This document shows, piece by piece, positions 1 through 12,500 of a DNA stretch of 64,000 nt. Positions within the stretch are counted from its first letter, which is position 1. The number at the start of each line of letters is the position of its first letter. Position numbers and translations under genes: made by a program. The DNA comes from Galerina marginata (lineage: Eukaryota > Basidiomycota > Agaricomycetes > Agaricales > Galerinaceae): positions 3,596,001 through 3,660,000 of the forward strand of contig JAECYW010000001.1 in NCBI GenBank assembly GCA_023014335.1, in the 5' to 3' direction. The notes beneath the pieces are model-generated. The model was not told the DNA's origin, did no database searches, and saw only the letters and a list, made by a program, of their open reading frames with translations.

Positions 1-122
1 ATTTTGGCCATCATGCTCGGTACTCTCTGTGTATAGGCGCGATGATCACAGAAGTAGGTCAAACACAACATGCCGTCGGCGTATTTGTCCCAGCTTATAT
101 TTTCCACACCGAACGAAGTCAT

Positions 123-460
123 TTAAGAAGTTGCCCAATAAAGATATGCGCCATTGCCCTTTTTAATTATCACAAGGCGCCGTAGGTCGATATCCACTAC
201 ATCTCCAAGGTCAAAGATGAGGAAGTCCGACTGTAACTTGAACGCGATATTTCTGGCACGCAGGTGACCAAGGACGAAGTTAATGAATGGGACCACTGGC
301 AGCAGAACAAGGCTTTCATCAACCTCTTCATCACTGCGACCCTCGTGGTCGGATGACATTTTGGTGCATCGAAGCGCTCGCCAGAATTATGGAAAGCAGC
401 TTGGGCTACAGCTTCTTTGAGGCTTCCGAATCCCCCTTTCGGAGACATGTAAATGATTCA
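123..460 (-). pseudogene. Relic of a NACHT/STAND protein N-terminus
   Basis: The frame starting at 448 reads like the segment that precedes the P-loop in Agaricomycete NACHT proteins: it contains AAFHNSGERFDAPKCHP followed by TRVAV and a short helix. After about 45 residues the resemblance stops and the reading continues in another frame down to about 123, without any P-loop or Walker B motif. The same signature (AFH...RFDAG) occurs in the decayed NACHT gene near 50.9 kb. It lies just downstream of the MYND gene on the same strand. I read it as a truncated copy. It could instead be the first exon of a gene that continues beyond the window edge, since only 120 bases remain. Confidence 0.4.
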
Positions 461-513
461 ATGTTACCACAACGCTCAAGTAAACCATTAAAGTGTTCTA
501 TTGCACCATACAT

Positions 514-2197
514 TTATTCTGCAAACGGAACCTCGCCTTTGGAAAGACGGTCTCTCAACTCCTTCAATGTTTTCGGATCATTGTCTGATGACTCCGCAAG
601 AAAGGTTGTTCCGTCTGGGAGGGTGATGGGTATCTTGATTACCCCACCGTCTAGACTATGGAATGGTGCATTTTTCACAGCGGAAGACGGTGCGCCTGGC
701 TTGCAGAACGGCTTGTGGCTCTTCCAGTCTGCCTTCTGGCACTCCTTGCTACAGTAACTGGGCTTTTTGTCCATGTCGCACTTTCCTCCACCTGAAGAAC
801 ATATATTATTTGAATATATATAGAGGAATGAAAAAGAATTGGGCGACAACTTACATTGTGATAACATCTTGCCTGTGTCAGTTTCAATTCCACACCCATC
901 AGCTGCGCATCGATATCTGGACTGCTTCTTCATCTTTTTCTCCATCATCTTTGTCCTTTCAATATTCAGCTCGGCTTCCCTATCCTCCCAAGCCTTGTAA
1001 GCATTTGCATAGAAATACGCCATCTCAGGGTGCTCGGACACACAATACTGAAATACTTTGGTCCCGAAAGATAAAACCGGAAAGGGGGGAGGGGCTCCTG
1101 GAGGCGATACAAGGCGATAGAGGAGAGCAACCATATTCGTGTGGTGAGCAGCAGCAAGTATGTATCTGCTGAACAGTTCCCAGTCGGTATCAATATGGTG
1201 TCCGGAGATATACCACTCAGCGAGAGTTCCGTGAGCCATGCACTTCAGCTCGTTGGAGGCTTCCGGTGATGAGATAGACTTGATTAAATATTTTCGAGCA
1301 AGGACGCGATCGTACTTGCACCCGAACCCATAGAGGAGTCTGCTCGAAACGTGAGTAGGTTGAAAGAGCTAGGAAGCATTGAAAATTTATGCACCTCACA
1401 CCATATTCATATGCAGCATCTGCATCTCCAGCATCAGCGGCTTCCTTGACAAGGTTGGTAGGATTTTCTGTGAGTACGGTGTTGAGGCCATCCACTCTCC
1501 CGTAAAATCTCTCTGAAAAGTCTCCGACCATGTTCATTTCAGGGCGAGACCGTTCAATTTGCGATATATAAGCCAAACCTAGTTCACGCTCGTCTGTTTT
1601 GTCTACATGAGTATCAGAGATCGCCGAGGGGCGTTGAAAGTGGAAGATAATGGACTGGGGGATTGAGACATATGGATGGACTCTCTCCGGTATGCCCACA
1701 GTTACTATCAGGTCATGAAAGTAGCCGTCGAAGCGGTCTTGCATTTTTCTGTTTAGAGCCTGAGTCGATACACCGATTCTGCATAGCTCGGGCGGACAGA
1801 CCCCGAGCCGTTTGAGTTCGTCGCCAACAGCAGAAGCCAAATTTTTGTCCTCAGTTGTCAACCTCCACGGAGCCATGTTCAACGGTGCATTAGGGCTGCT
1901 CGAATTGTGGTCGCTGAAACCATGTGCGAATGCATGAAGTAGTGCTTTGGCAACTTCCGGTGCAGCCTCCCTTGGTAACTCGGGGAAAAATGCGATCCCG
2001 CTCTCTTTGGGGAAGGTGATAGGAAGCCATTCTACGTAGAAAACGAGCGACTCTGGATGGATGATAGCTACGACATGGGATGGGTTCGGCTCGAGCTGAA
2101 TATAGCGAAGATCGAAGTGCCACTGGTTCTTTAGCCCCCCAGGCAGGGCCTTCTTCCGGGATAGCGCATTGAATAAATGAACAAATTCAGTGGACAT
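514..2197 (-). CDS. MYND zinc-finger protein with Sel1-like repeats
   Basis: Three exons: 2197 to about 1397, about 1345 to about 861, and about 795 to 514. The second intron splits the MYND finger; joining gives MLSQCGGGKCDMDKK followed by PSYCSKECQKADWKSHKPFC, the canonical C..C..YC-x3-CQ-x3-W-x2-H-x3-C MYND pattern. Upstream of the finger, around the first intron, are short alpha-helical repeats (DAGDADAAYEYG..., LARKYLIKSI...) resembling Sel1/TPR-like repeats. The N-terminal ~250 residues are unrecognised. MYND fingers mediate protein-protein contact and are very abundant in Agaricomycetes; no enzymatic domain such as SET is visible. The start at 2197 is the first ATG of the open frame. 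The gene is divergent from the permease at 2577, with 379 bp between starts. Confidence 0.8.
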
Positions 2198-2576
2198 TCC
2201 TTTGAGGTTACCTGAGTAGTGGCAGGAGTTGAGTGTCAGTACCTCTCACGAGAAACCTCCTAGCAGATGACAAATTGATCTGTAAATAATGCATGTCAGA
2301 AGCCTTTGAACCAGCAGATTGTTGGAGGTTGGAAAAGCTATCGCACAGCCTGGGAGTTCCTTACGTAAGGTATATATGGGACCGAAGGCCGCCAATGGGG
2401 ATATCGAACACTGCTCATTTTCGACAACGAATTGCTCATTCAGAATTTCAGATCTTCAGAACCTGCGACGCTTATTTGTATTTATATTACATAGATGTCG
2501 CAATCATGGCTGGAATCTGTCCGCCCTCTAGATCTTTTCCTTCCACTCCGAGTCTTTCCCATCTCTCAGTGTGCGC
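2198..2576. promoter_or_regulatory. Divergent promoter with a bZIP-type palindrome and TATA box
   Basis: This 379-bp gap separates the starts of the MYND gene (-) and the permease (+). At 2359-2370 lies a perfect 12-bp palindrome, CCTTACGTAAGG, whose core TTACGTAA matches the known Yap/AP-1-like bZIP site. It is followed immediately by TATATA at 2371-2376. The TATA sequence is about 200 bp from the permease ATG, which would imply a fairly long 5' leader. The sites are visible; regulation by a bZIP factor is inference. Confidence 0.4.
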
Positions 2577-4904
2577 ATGAGTTCCGAGGCCGCGATCGTG
2601 CCAGAGAAGGCCCCTTCAAGCATCTCAAAGGATGAATCTAGTTCTCATGAAGGTCATCTTCCCAAACCAAATTCCGTGTCTGGAAAAAAGGGATTTTGGA
2701 CGACCTTTCGTGCGGAAGAGGGAAATGATACACAACGCGGAATGCAGAGTCGGCATCTCATGATGATTGGTACGCACTTGCAACAGAAACTGGAATTATA
2801 GGGTACTCATTCGGCTCATGCAAACAGCTATTGGAGGTACAATTGGAACGGGCATATTTCTGAGCGCAGGATCGGTTCGTTTTCACCTCCTTGTCATACG
2901 CAAACCGTGTGTTCTTATATTTTGACCTCCTTTCATTTTTCCAGGCTGTCGCTTTGGCTGGGCCAGGAAGTGCCCTGCTTTCATATTTCGTGGTGGGGTT
3001 ATTCGTCTACACCGTCGTAATCACACTGTGAGCCAGATCGTCGTTTTCCCAAATTCCCATCGTCTACATATTTGAATCCTGATCGCTCCTTCTCTGACAG
3101 AGGTGAAATGTCTTCTATGTACCCAGTCTCCGGGGCATTCTCTATCTTTGGAACGCGGTTCGTCTCTCCAGCCTTGGGTTTTACCCTGGGTAAGTGCCAT
3201 CCCACCGGTCATCGGGTTTAATTTTGAACTGTATACATATACATCGATTTGGTTAGGGTGGAACTACTGGCTACAATGGGCTCTCTCTATACGTATGTCC
3301 GGCGTTCTCTTCGGGTCCCAGCGCTGATGTTTATTTAATACAGCAAGCGAGCTGACCGCCGCCTCCGTTATCCTCCAGTTCTGGACGGACAAATTGCAGG
3401 CATGGCACTGGGCACTCATCATTATTATCCCGATATTTGCATTACAGCTGATCCACGTCAGAGTCTATGGTTCGTTCATCTATATTTTCTCTGAACCGAC
3501 CTTGAATATTAACCGGCTCACTTCCAGGCGAATCCGAATACTGGTTCGCTCTGATAAAAGTCGTGATGATTGTCTTTTTCATTATTGTAGGTTTGATCTT
3601 CGATTGGGGAGGGGTTAAAGGGCATCCTGGTCCTGTACGTGATTCTTTCCAATAGCAATTACAACCTGGACCAATTTTGAACATTGAAGGGCCTTTCTAA
3701 TTTCCAAAATGGACAAGCCTTCATTGGCGGCTTCTCTTCTTTCGCTCAGACATTCGTCTTCGCGTTCTTCTCCTTCGGAGGCATCGAACTCGTGGCCGTT
3801 GCCGCTGGCGAATCTGCAAAACCATATAAATCTGTCCCTCGCGCCATCAAAGCCACATTTTTTCGTATAATCCTCTTCTACATCCTCACGATATTGACAA
3901 TTGGGTTGTGTATCAACAATGGAGACCCTACTCTGCTAACTGCAGCATTCGGTGAGTAACACCCTCCCTTTGTTAGCTTGGCCATTCTGCTGAAATTTAG
4001 TTTATTTTAGAAAGTGACGTTACTGCATCCCCTATAACCGTGGTTTTCGTGCGCGCCGGGTTTGGCGCAGCCGCCCACCTCATTAATGCCGTGCTGCTCA
4101 CTGCTGTCTTATCAGCAACGAACTCGTGTTTCTATGCCAGTTCAAGGATGCTGCTAGCACTCGCCCGTGCTGGGAATGCCCCTCGTTTATTTGGGTGGGT
4201 CAACAGTCGTGGCGTCCCTGTTCCCGCTTTGCTGTAAGTCCATCCCATTAGCATCCTTGGATTTTTATGCGTCGACTTAACAAAACCTTAGCATGTCGCT
4301 CGGCTTCTCGTTCTTGACCTTCCTAACGACAATTTGGGGAGAGGGCATCGCGTTCACCTGGCTGCTCAACATTACCGGCATATCTGCGTTACTCGTCTGG
4401 ACAAGCATTGGCATCATCTCGCTGCGGTTCAGGCAAGCGTACAAAGCCCAAGGATTGTCGCTTTCCGACTTGCCCTATCGTCAGCCATTATACCCTCTCC
4501 TACCCACTGGTGTGATCATTCTAGGTACCCTGATGTTTATTGCCCAAGGGTACGCTGCCGTGCGTCAGGAGCCTTTCGAAGCTCGGGTATGTTTAGACTT
4601 CTCTTGTAACAGAGCTTATATTTATCCCTTGATTCCGCAGAACGTCGTCGCGACATACATCGGCGTTGCTTTGTACATCATTCTCTACAGTGGCTACACT
4701 CTATATGAAAAGTTCATTGTTGGCAAAGAACACCACTTCGTGCCGGTCTCCGAGATCGATTTTGCGACTGATGCAGTGTGGCGCCCCGGAGATGGAGACG
4801 CAATTCGTGCACGCGACCGTCAGGAGCGTGAAGAAAAATTTCATTCTGGGGGTCAACCAGCTCTTGCGAGGGCTAAGGTTTGGGTAAAGAGATATGTGTA
4901 TTGA
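2577..4904 (+). CDS. Amino-acid permease, YAT/APC family
   Basis: Multi-exon gene with roughly nine introns. The spliced product begins with a hydrophilic, Ser-rich N-terminus of about 60 residues, then TM1 carrying the signature GGTIGTGIFLSAGS, then ALAGPGSALLSYFVVG and GEMSSMYPVSGAFSIFGTRF, RFVSPALGFTLGWNYW, FSFGGIELVAVAAGESAKPY, and SATNSCFYASSRMLLALA. These are the conserved motifs of fungal YAT amino-acid permeases, which carry out proton-coupled amino-acid uptake at the plasma membrane with about 12 TM segments. Residue total is about 520, normal for the family. The start is the ATG at 2577, since the in-frame codon at 2571 is GTG. The hydrophilic C-terminus (EFVHA-like acidic/basic tail to stop 4904) is typical. 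Substrate specificity cannot be told from sequence. Confidence 0.9.
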
Positions 4905-6240
4905 TGTCTCGGATTAATCAGTGCATCGAATCGCGCTGAAAAGTTTTCTTTTTCTTTTTGGGTAGTGGGGTATGTAGGAGGAATTTTTAGAAGATACCAG
5001 GCACACGAAGAAGAATGGACTCAATGGAGAGCTTAAAATCGTTGTAACTCTGCTGGAATGCAGACATATGGAGTGTACATATATGGCATGTCGCCCCAAA
5101 AGCCTGGCACCACCCACCACATGCGTCTGTCCGGGATGTAGACTAATACGGCCTCAATATCAATGGGCGCCTGACTAGCCGACTTCCATGTCTGTTACAT
5201 ATTTCGCACCTTGGCACATTAGGATCCGTTTTTGCATGCGGTTCGTTAGGGTTCGTTCTGGTTCCCTGACTTTCCCTGGTGGAGAAAGGTGATCCTAGGT
5301 TATCGCCTTCAGTCGCGAACTGTCACAAACTGAGATGGCGTACATAGCAAGGAGATAATAGGGTTCGGGATCTGGTAGGTTTAATTGTCGGTGAGCAATT
5401 CTAAATATAAATGATTGGGATTTGAGATATGGGTTTCAAGGTTCTTGATGATTCCGAAGATTCAATGGTCATTGGAAAGATAACCGGATAGCAGACGCCA
5501 AACGTCGTCGCATCTAGTTGATATCCAAAGTTCACTGTTATCAGCCTCATATGAACAGCGCCGTGCATCGCAGCTGGAAAGATTCTGGAAAGCCACCGGC
5601 TGGCGATTTAGCCGACCCGAAAGTCTCCTCTTCAAACACACCACAACATCGCTTTTCCTCTTTCTTCGACTCCGTCTTCTCCACCATGAACGTTTGAACA
5701 CCGATGCTAGCCGACCTCAGGCGACGAATGGCCGACACATCATAGCTACAGCTTTTGCTCGATTTAACTTGTTGGTTGAAAATCAATTACTCCATGGTTC
5801 AACGAAGAAGTACACATCCAAAATATCCGACGGTAGTCTGCAGGACCCTTGCAAACCTTTGCCTGAATTTGACGGTGTACATAGCGTCGTGAGCAGCGTT
5901 TAAGACTCACCATTGGCCCGGTGTTGATTTGTCCGGAAACTCCTGCGTTTATGGGGATAGAATGCGGCACACATATACTGTAATTACTTCGTTCGAAGTA
6001 AGAACCTCAAGATTCCGAAAGGACCTTTCTGTTACCTGTACGCATGTCCTTCAAAATGGCTTGTTATCGACGAAATGCAGCTTACCTCTATCACTCTGTA
6101 GACTCTAGTCATTCCTTTGCCCAGGCAGGCAAAATCGCCGATCATTGAAGATCTCATCAATAACCTCCAGTCCCATGGCTTGGCAACATGAACACGATTC
6201 GCCAAGAGTTCGAATTCCATGTGCAATCCAAATAGCCAAC
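4905..6240. other. Intergenic region, no gene seen
   Basis: About 1.3 kb between the permease stop and the PTR2 promoter. Open frames of 60-93 codons occur on both strands but none shows a recognisable motif, a plausible splice structure or support from a neighbouring exon. I see no tRNA-like fold and no clear repeat. Confidence 0.5.
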
Positions 6241-6346
6241 GCTGCCTTATCAGGCGGCACCATACAGTTCATCCAGCCTATAAAATCATGGCGGTTATTG
6301 CGTGGATATTCTTTACGCCTCTTCTCAGGACCGTCGGTATAGCAAG
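6241..6346 (+). promoter_or_regulatory. PTR2 core promoter with TATA box and GATA-type site
   Basis: TATAAAA lies at 6279-6285, 62-68 bp upstream of the PTR2 ATG at 6347. About 30 bp further upstream, TTATCA (complement TGATAA) at about 6247-6252 fits the HGATAR consensus of fungal nitrogen-regulatory GATA factors; another CGATAA-type site lies near 6064. Nitrogen control of peptide transporters is established in fungi, but its operation here is inference. Confidence 0.45.
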
Positions 6347-8860
6347 ATGGCTGCCACCGCTGACGAGAAATCCAAAGACCTCGCACTCGGTTCCCCCATC
6401 GACGAGAAGGATGCCTCCTCTCTCGACGACAAGTTATACGACAGGGAGTCGGACGATGGTGTCATCGAGGGCTCCGAGGGCGTTACGCAGCACGATCTCG
6501 ACACGTTGAGGCATGTTTCTGATAAACTTCCTCTGGCTGCCTGGTTAGTTGTCTTCGTGGAGCTTTCTGAGCGGTAAGTGTTATTCTTTCTGGGTGATAT
6601 CCGTTCTAATCTGTCCCTCAGATGGTCGTATTATGGTACTACCAACATCTACAACAACTATATTCGTGCGCCTCTGCCGAAGTTTTCCAGGAACGGACAA
6701 GTCATTATAGATCGTGCCAATGGTATTGCTGGTGCCCTCGGGAAAGGGCAGCAAAAATCATTTGCTATTCGTAAGTCCATTTTTCCCTGCCATTCGGTAC
6801 CTGGACTAATCATTCCATAGGTACAGTATGTTGGATAGATATTTTTTTTTTCGACTTTACTCAATCACGATTTTTCAGTTCAACTCTTTCTTCGTCTATG
6901 TTACCCCGTTCCTTGGTGGCATCCTTGCCGACACTGTTTGGGGCCGATACAACACTATCATGATTTTCTCCGTTGTTTGCCTGTAAGTAACCGTGTTTTA
7001 GTTCAATGGCTTTTATCTAATCGGAACCTCTAGGCTCGGACACGTCATTCTCGTCGCCTCAGCTAGCCCAACGTCGCTCCAACATCCCGACACTGCCCTC
7101 GGTATCCTTGTTCTTGCCATTACTGTCATGGTACATCATTCCATCTGGTCGTCCTTTTTCAGCATCTCATGGTCTATTTACAGGGTATCGGCGCCGGATC
7201 TATCAAAGCCAATGTCTCGCCCATGATTGCTGAACAGTACACCGGAAAGCTGCGAAAAGGTTCGCACCACCGTATCCAACCATCTCGTACTTATCGCAAC
7301 CCTAACACGAATTGTAGTGACCTTGCCCAGCGGTGAAGTTGTTGTCGTTTCGCCGTCTGTCACAATCCAGAGCATCTATCTTTGTACGTCCGGCTGTTTC
7401 AGCGCAACATTCTGCGACTGACTCTGCTCTTAGGGTTCTACGCTGCCATCAATGTTGGAGCTTGTGGTGCCATCTCCGCGTCTTTCCTGGCTCGTGATCA
7501 CGGATACTGGATTGCATTCCTCATTCCTACTATTCTGTTCATGCTAGTTCCTTTCATCCTTCTCCTCGGCAAGAACAAGTACGTTAAGACGGCCCCTCGT
7601 GGATCCATTCTCCTTGAGGTAAGTTTGCATCCCATCACATTCTTGTTCGTCTTGCTTATTTCTATCTAGACCATTCGCGTTATTCGCATGGCCCTAGGAC
7701 CCCGCTGGTCCTTGAACCCCGTCCAGACGTATCGTGCGATCAAGGCTCCTGATTTCTGGGATCCTGCCAAACCTTGTAAGAATACCTCCTGTATGGATGT
7801 AGAAGCGTCATAACCTTCTTTTATGTATAGCCTCCTACGAAGCCGGTAAAGTTCCATCAAAGATTACATGGGACGACGAGTTTGTCGGGGAAGTCGGACG
7901 TACATGCAACGCTTGCGCTGTCTTCCTGTTCTTCCCCTTCTACTGGCTTTGTGAGTAACTTTCTCTCTTCATCTTAATCACCATCGGCTCACCCGTGAGC
8001 CCTATACATAGGCTACTCCCAGATCGATGGAAATCTCGGAACTGTTGCTGCCGGAATGAGGCTCAATGGCACCCCCAACGATCTCATCCAGTGCGTATCC
8101 TCCTGCATGAATGGAACTTCAGCGTCATTAATGAATAATGAATCTTTTTTCTAGGAACTTGAACCCCGTCAGCATCATCGTGATGATTCCCATTTTCGAC
8201 TACCTCATCTACCCCTACTTGCGCCGAAAGGGTATCAACTTCTCGCCCATTAAGCGGATCTATGCCGGTTTCATTGTTGCAGGCCTTGGTATGTGCAGTG
8301 TATTTCTTGATGCAACTGTCGGACTAATTCGTTTTTCAATAGCCATGGCTTACGCTGCCATCCTGCAGCACTATGTCTACAAAACCTCTCCATGCCACGA
8401 CAACCAACCCTCCGCTTGCGAGACCACAGATGGATTGCCAAACCCTTCTCCTCTCAACGTTTGGATTGTCTCCGGACCCTACATCTTGGTTGGAATGTCT
8501 GAGATCTTCGCTTCCATCACATCCCTCGAGTATGCCTTCACGAAGGCCCCTGCCCGCATGAAGTCTGTCGTCATGGCATTCTCGCAACTCCAGGTTGCTC
8601 TCTCTTCCGCCCTGAACTTTGCCCTCACTGCTGTGAACGTCGAGAACAAGTTCACCTGGCTCTTCGGCTCGTTTGGTGTTACCGCATGGATCATCGGCAC
8701 TATCTTCTTCTTCACGTACGTCTCGGCCTTCTTGTCTTTGAATTTAGACTCAAAGGTTGACCACCCTCTTTTCTCTAGATTCCGTGATCTCGACAGGAGG
8801 GAAATTGAGCTCAACGCCATTGGAAAGGGACATCGTGATGGATTCAAGGGCGAAGAGTAA
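6347..8860 (+). CDS. PTR2: PTR2-type di/tripeptide transporter (POT/MFS)
   Basis: Multi-exon gene with about ten short introns, encoding about 580-600 residues. The first exon is acidic and hydrophilic (about 75 residues), leading into FVELSERWSYYGTTNIYNNY, the POT-family ExxER(F/W)xYYG motif in TM1. Further family blocks follow: FFVYVTPFLGGILADTVWGR, GIGAGSIKANVSPMIAEQY, WFYAAINVGACGAISASF, FFPFYWLCYSQIDGNLGT, NLNPVSIIVMIPIFDYLIYP, and SMEIFASITSLEYAFTKAP-like sequence before the last TM segments. This is a proton-driven plasma-membrane importer of small peptides. The ATG at 6347 is the in-frame start just after a TATA box. The intron beginning at about 7261 uses a GTTCGC donor, which is not consensus but restores the conserved frame. 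Intact and confidently assigned. Confidence 0.93.
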
Positions 8861-9500
8861 TTCACCTGAGAAAATCGTAGACTACTCTTGCTCGAACCTC
8901 TCTATGTTGTATCCTTTATGCCATCTTAATGTCATGAATCGTCATTCTAAATATGTTCGGATAAATTTTAATAATGGGCATCGGCATCAACCCACTTGAA
9001 ATAACATTGGGTGTAATACCCCATTGTCGCCTGGAATTAATAAATGTGAATGTCCCCACATCGCAGAAGTGAGATAGGGTGTTTCGCGAATAATCGTCCT
9101 AAATGCATCAATGCAATGTCAATCAACCGTCTTGAATGCTGCCTGCCTTGCAGACGAGATCTAGATGCGCGTTCGGTGCCTCCTGGAGAATGTGTGCCCT
9201 GTGATAGAATTAATGGACTGCCCAGTAGTTCTTCAGTTTCCTTCAAGGTATCAGTTAGAATTCAGATTTCAGTACTCAGTCAGTACTCAGGACTTGGGGG
9301 TTATGTTCTAAAGGTGATGCGATATGTAGTATAAGCACCATCACGAAAGGACACAAAGGATGAATACAGGTGCAGTATAGAAAAAACCCGCAGAGATAAC
9401 CAGTTTATGAACAGAAAAAACGTAAAGCGGAAGTCAGTCGAAGTCGAAGTCGTAAGGCATATAAGGTCGTTATACATAAAATCATCGGCGATCCACAACC
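8861..9500. other. Intergenic region, nothing recognised
   Basis: About 640 bp between the convergently transcribed PTR2 and WW-like genes, AT-rich around 8950-9050. It should hold both 3' ends and terminators. No coding or repeat signal was seen. Confidence 0.5.
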
Positions 9501-12500
9501 TCAACGCCTGACGAGGAGCATGGAAGTCGTCACTATTCCTGCTAGTCCACCAACAACTCCCACCACGGTCCACCTAGTGTAGTCCTCAAATGCGTTTTTG
9601 TGCGTCGATGGGTCCGTGACTGACACACCACGTAGGGTGTATAGAACAATGCCGGTAATGAACCCAATGATGGAGTATGCTAGAAAGACAAGTGGAAGCG
9701 ATAGGGCAATGGAGCGTCTCTGTAGAAAGAAGTCAGTGACAAAAAAAACATGGAGATGAAGAAGACAACCACGTACGGAGACTACCATAAGACCCTCGAC
9801 ACCTACATGCGGTGGGCGTTCCAGATCCGCCTTATGTCGAAGGACAGCCACGCCAGTGGCGGCCATCGTGAACGCGGCGAAGAGGACCGCGACCATGCCC
9901 GCCGTACGCGCCACAGCGTCCAGGCCTGGTAAAGAGAGGAAGGTTACAGATGCGCTCATTACAATCGCAGCCTTCCCAAAGAGTAGGTCGGTATACGACT
10001 TTTATACGGTGGGGGGGTGGTGGAGAAAAAGGAACTTACCACGAGGCAGGTGCATGCACCAACGATGACCATTGGGCTGCTGTTGCGGAAGACCCCAGAC
10101 TCTTCGTCTGTGATGCGACCGGAGAGTCGTACACGTTCGAGGAACAGGTACGGTATTCCGAGGCACAGACACGATACGAAAAAGTCGAAGAACACCCTGC
10201 GGAATGGGCGGGGCTGGATGGGCAGCTGGTTCGCGCCGGTGCTGACGTCTCTTGGCAGAGGTTTGTTCGGGCGGAAGTACATCTGGCGCCATTGTGCTGT
10301 GAAGAGAAACATTTATTTGTTTAGACAGGAAAGTGGGGATGGGTGGCTGGATAGCAATTAACACTTACCGACTCGGAGAAGAATCCTGGCGACGACACGA
10401 GTTTGGATGCCATGATCGTCTGGTTGATTTTCTAAATGCTCCAACGTCAATATCATAATATTGACATCATTCGCAAAGCGGATAGACTAACCGTTGAACG
10501 ACCTGAGGAGGTTCATCAGCTCCTGGCATTCCGCCTGGGTGAAAGGAGAGGGAATTGGACGATTGGAGGGAAGGAGACGGTCTGTGGAAAAGTACAACAT
10601 TAGCATCATGAAGGAAGTAAGAATACATGATATGGAACATGCCTGTCCAAGCCCAATTCAACACATCTGTCGCCTCTGCCTTTCCTTTCACGGGTAACGG
10701 CGTATGGGCCGGGTAAGCTTCCATGAAAGACCAAAACCTGTACTCAAGGTCCAGCTCTAGAGGATATATGTTAGCAAACTGTGAACCACGAACCAGCAAC
10801 CACAACTCAGCAAGATACTTACGATCTTCTTCGTTCTTCAAAACTCCAGGAGCAGCTGCCTGCTTCTTTCCCTTTCCATGCGAATGTGAAGTGGAATAGC
10901 CATGGCCGCGCCCATGCCCAACACCCCGCCTCTCATCCACATCCTCCTTAATCACCGTCCTGTGGATGTGGTCCACCCAATAACGCTCCAAAACCATACC
11001 AGCGTCGGCTTTCTTGCCCTTTCCAGGAGACAACCGGCTGCCATACCTCTTCGCTCCTGGGCCGACCTTTCCCTTGGCCTCTCTCAACCACCCTTCCACA
11101 CCAACATTGACACTCTCGTCCTTCCTCTCCTCAAACCACGCCTCGACTGCAGTCAGTACGCGCTCATGACGAAGGCTGAGATCCGTCGTAAGCCTGCGCG
11201 TGGGGTGGACATAATAGAGCGTCCCGTCTGGGAGGTGGTACTCTAGCCAACCCAGGTCGTGGAGGCGGGGCTGCTCGGTACCAGAGGGATTCCAGGCAGA
11301 GGAAGATGAAGCCATGAGTGGCGAGATGGAGGCATGGTTGACGGATTGGGCCGCAGACTGGGAGTGCGGGTGGGCGATGGCGGTATATAGGCTGTTGTGC
11401 ACGTTGCCTTTCTTGCTGGGCGTTTCTGGACGAGCGAGGAGAGGGATACGTTCGCTGATAGGAGGCAAAAAAAATGAGTACGGCTTAGGCTGGGATATAC
11501 TATTAAGATAACGACGCACTCAGTCTCCACATTGTTGCCACCTGCATAGCTTGACTGGTTCGATGGAACGCGATGCATAGAGCTGTGGAAATGACATGAT
11601 TAGCATTTATCTTTCATCATGCGCAAAAAGAGAATGATACCTCGCTGTCACATCGCGAAAAGGAGGCAGAGGCAAAACAATACCAGGAGCATCTTCGTGA
11701 CTGGCCATGGGCATCTGCAGGTGCTGCGCAGAGGGCTGAAGGTCGTGCCTACAAAGATGGAAAAATAAGTCACCAGAAAGCACAAGGCAGAAGCGAAGTA
11801 ACAGCATACTGCGGTATATCTGAATGGGAGAACGCGATACTCGGGATTGGGTCTGCGAATGGGTCGGTCAATGGCTCCGGATGAGGATTTGGCATCCTAT
11901 CATACAAAGTCAATGAATTAGAATACATAAGGAAAGAAACAGATAACATACCGCATACTCTCCGCCAGACCATGCACACTCGCACCTCCATGCCCACCCT
12001 CCTCTCCCATAAAAACAGGGATGGGTATAGGAATCGGCAACGCACCCGTGTACGTCCTATGTTCCTCCTCGTCCAGCCCACGATTCGCAGGACCCGCCGT
12101 ACCCGTAACCCACACATCGTCCGCGGCGTGCCCATTTCCATGCCCGTTCGAGGGCTTCTGCTCCTGCTCCTGCGACGAGGAGACGGGACCACCCCACACG
12201 TTGACGTTCGCGTCGTTGCCCAGGAAAGTGGAATAAGACGGGAGGTCATAAGAAGGCATCACTGCTGCGCCAAACATGGGTTCCGACGTCGGGCCGCGTA
12301 CTTCCTCATGATGCACCTCAGGTTCTGCTGGGGCTGGAGCGGGCTGGTCGTGTTGTTCATGAGGCTCGGATTCTTGGGGTGCAGGGTGGGGCTCGGCGTG
12401 GGGCATCGACGGGTCGCCCCGGTAGTAGGACGCGGCTTCTCCGTGCTCGAGATCAACGGTCTCTTCACGTCTGGGTTGAGGTTGTTCCAGAGGCTGTTCC

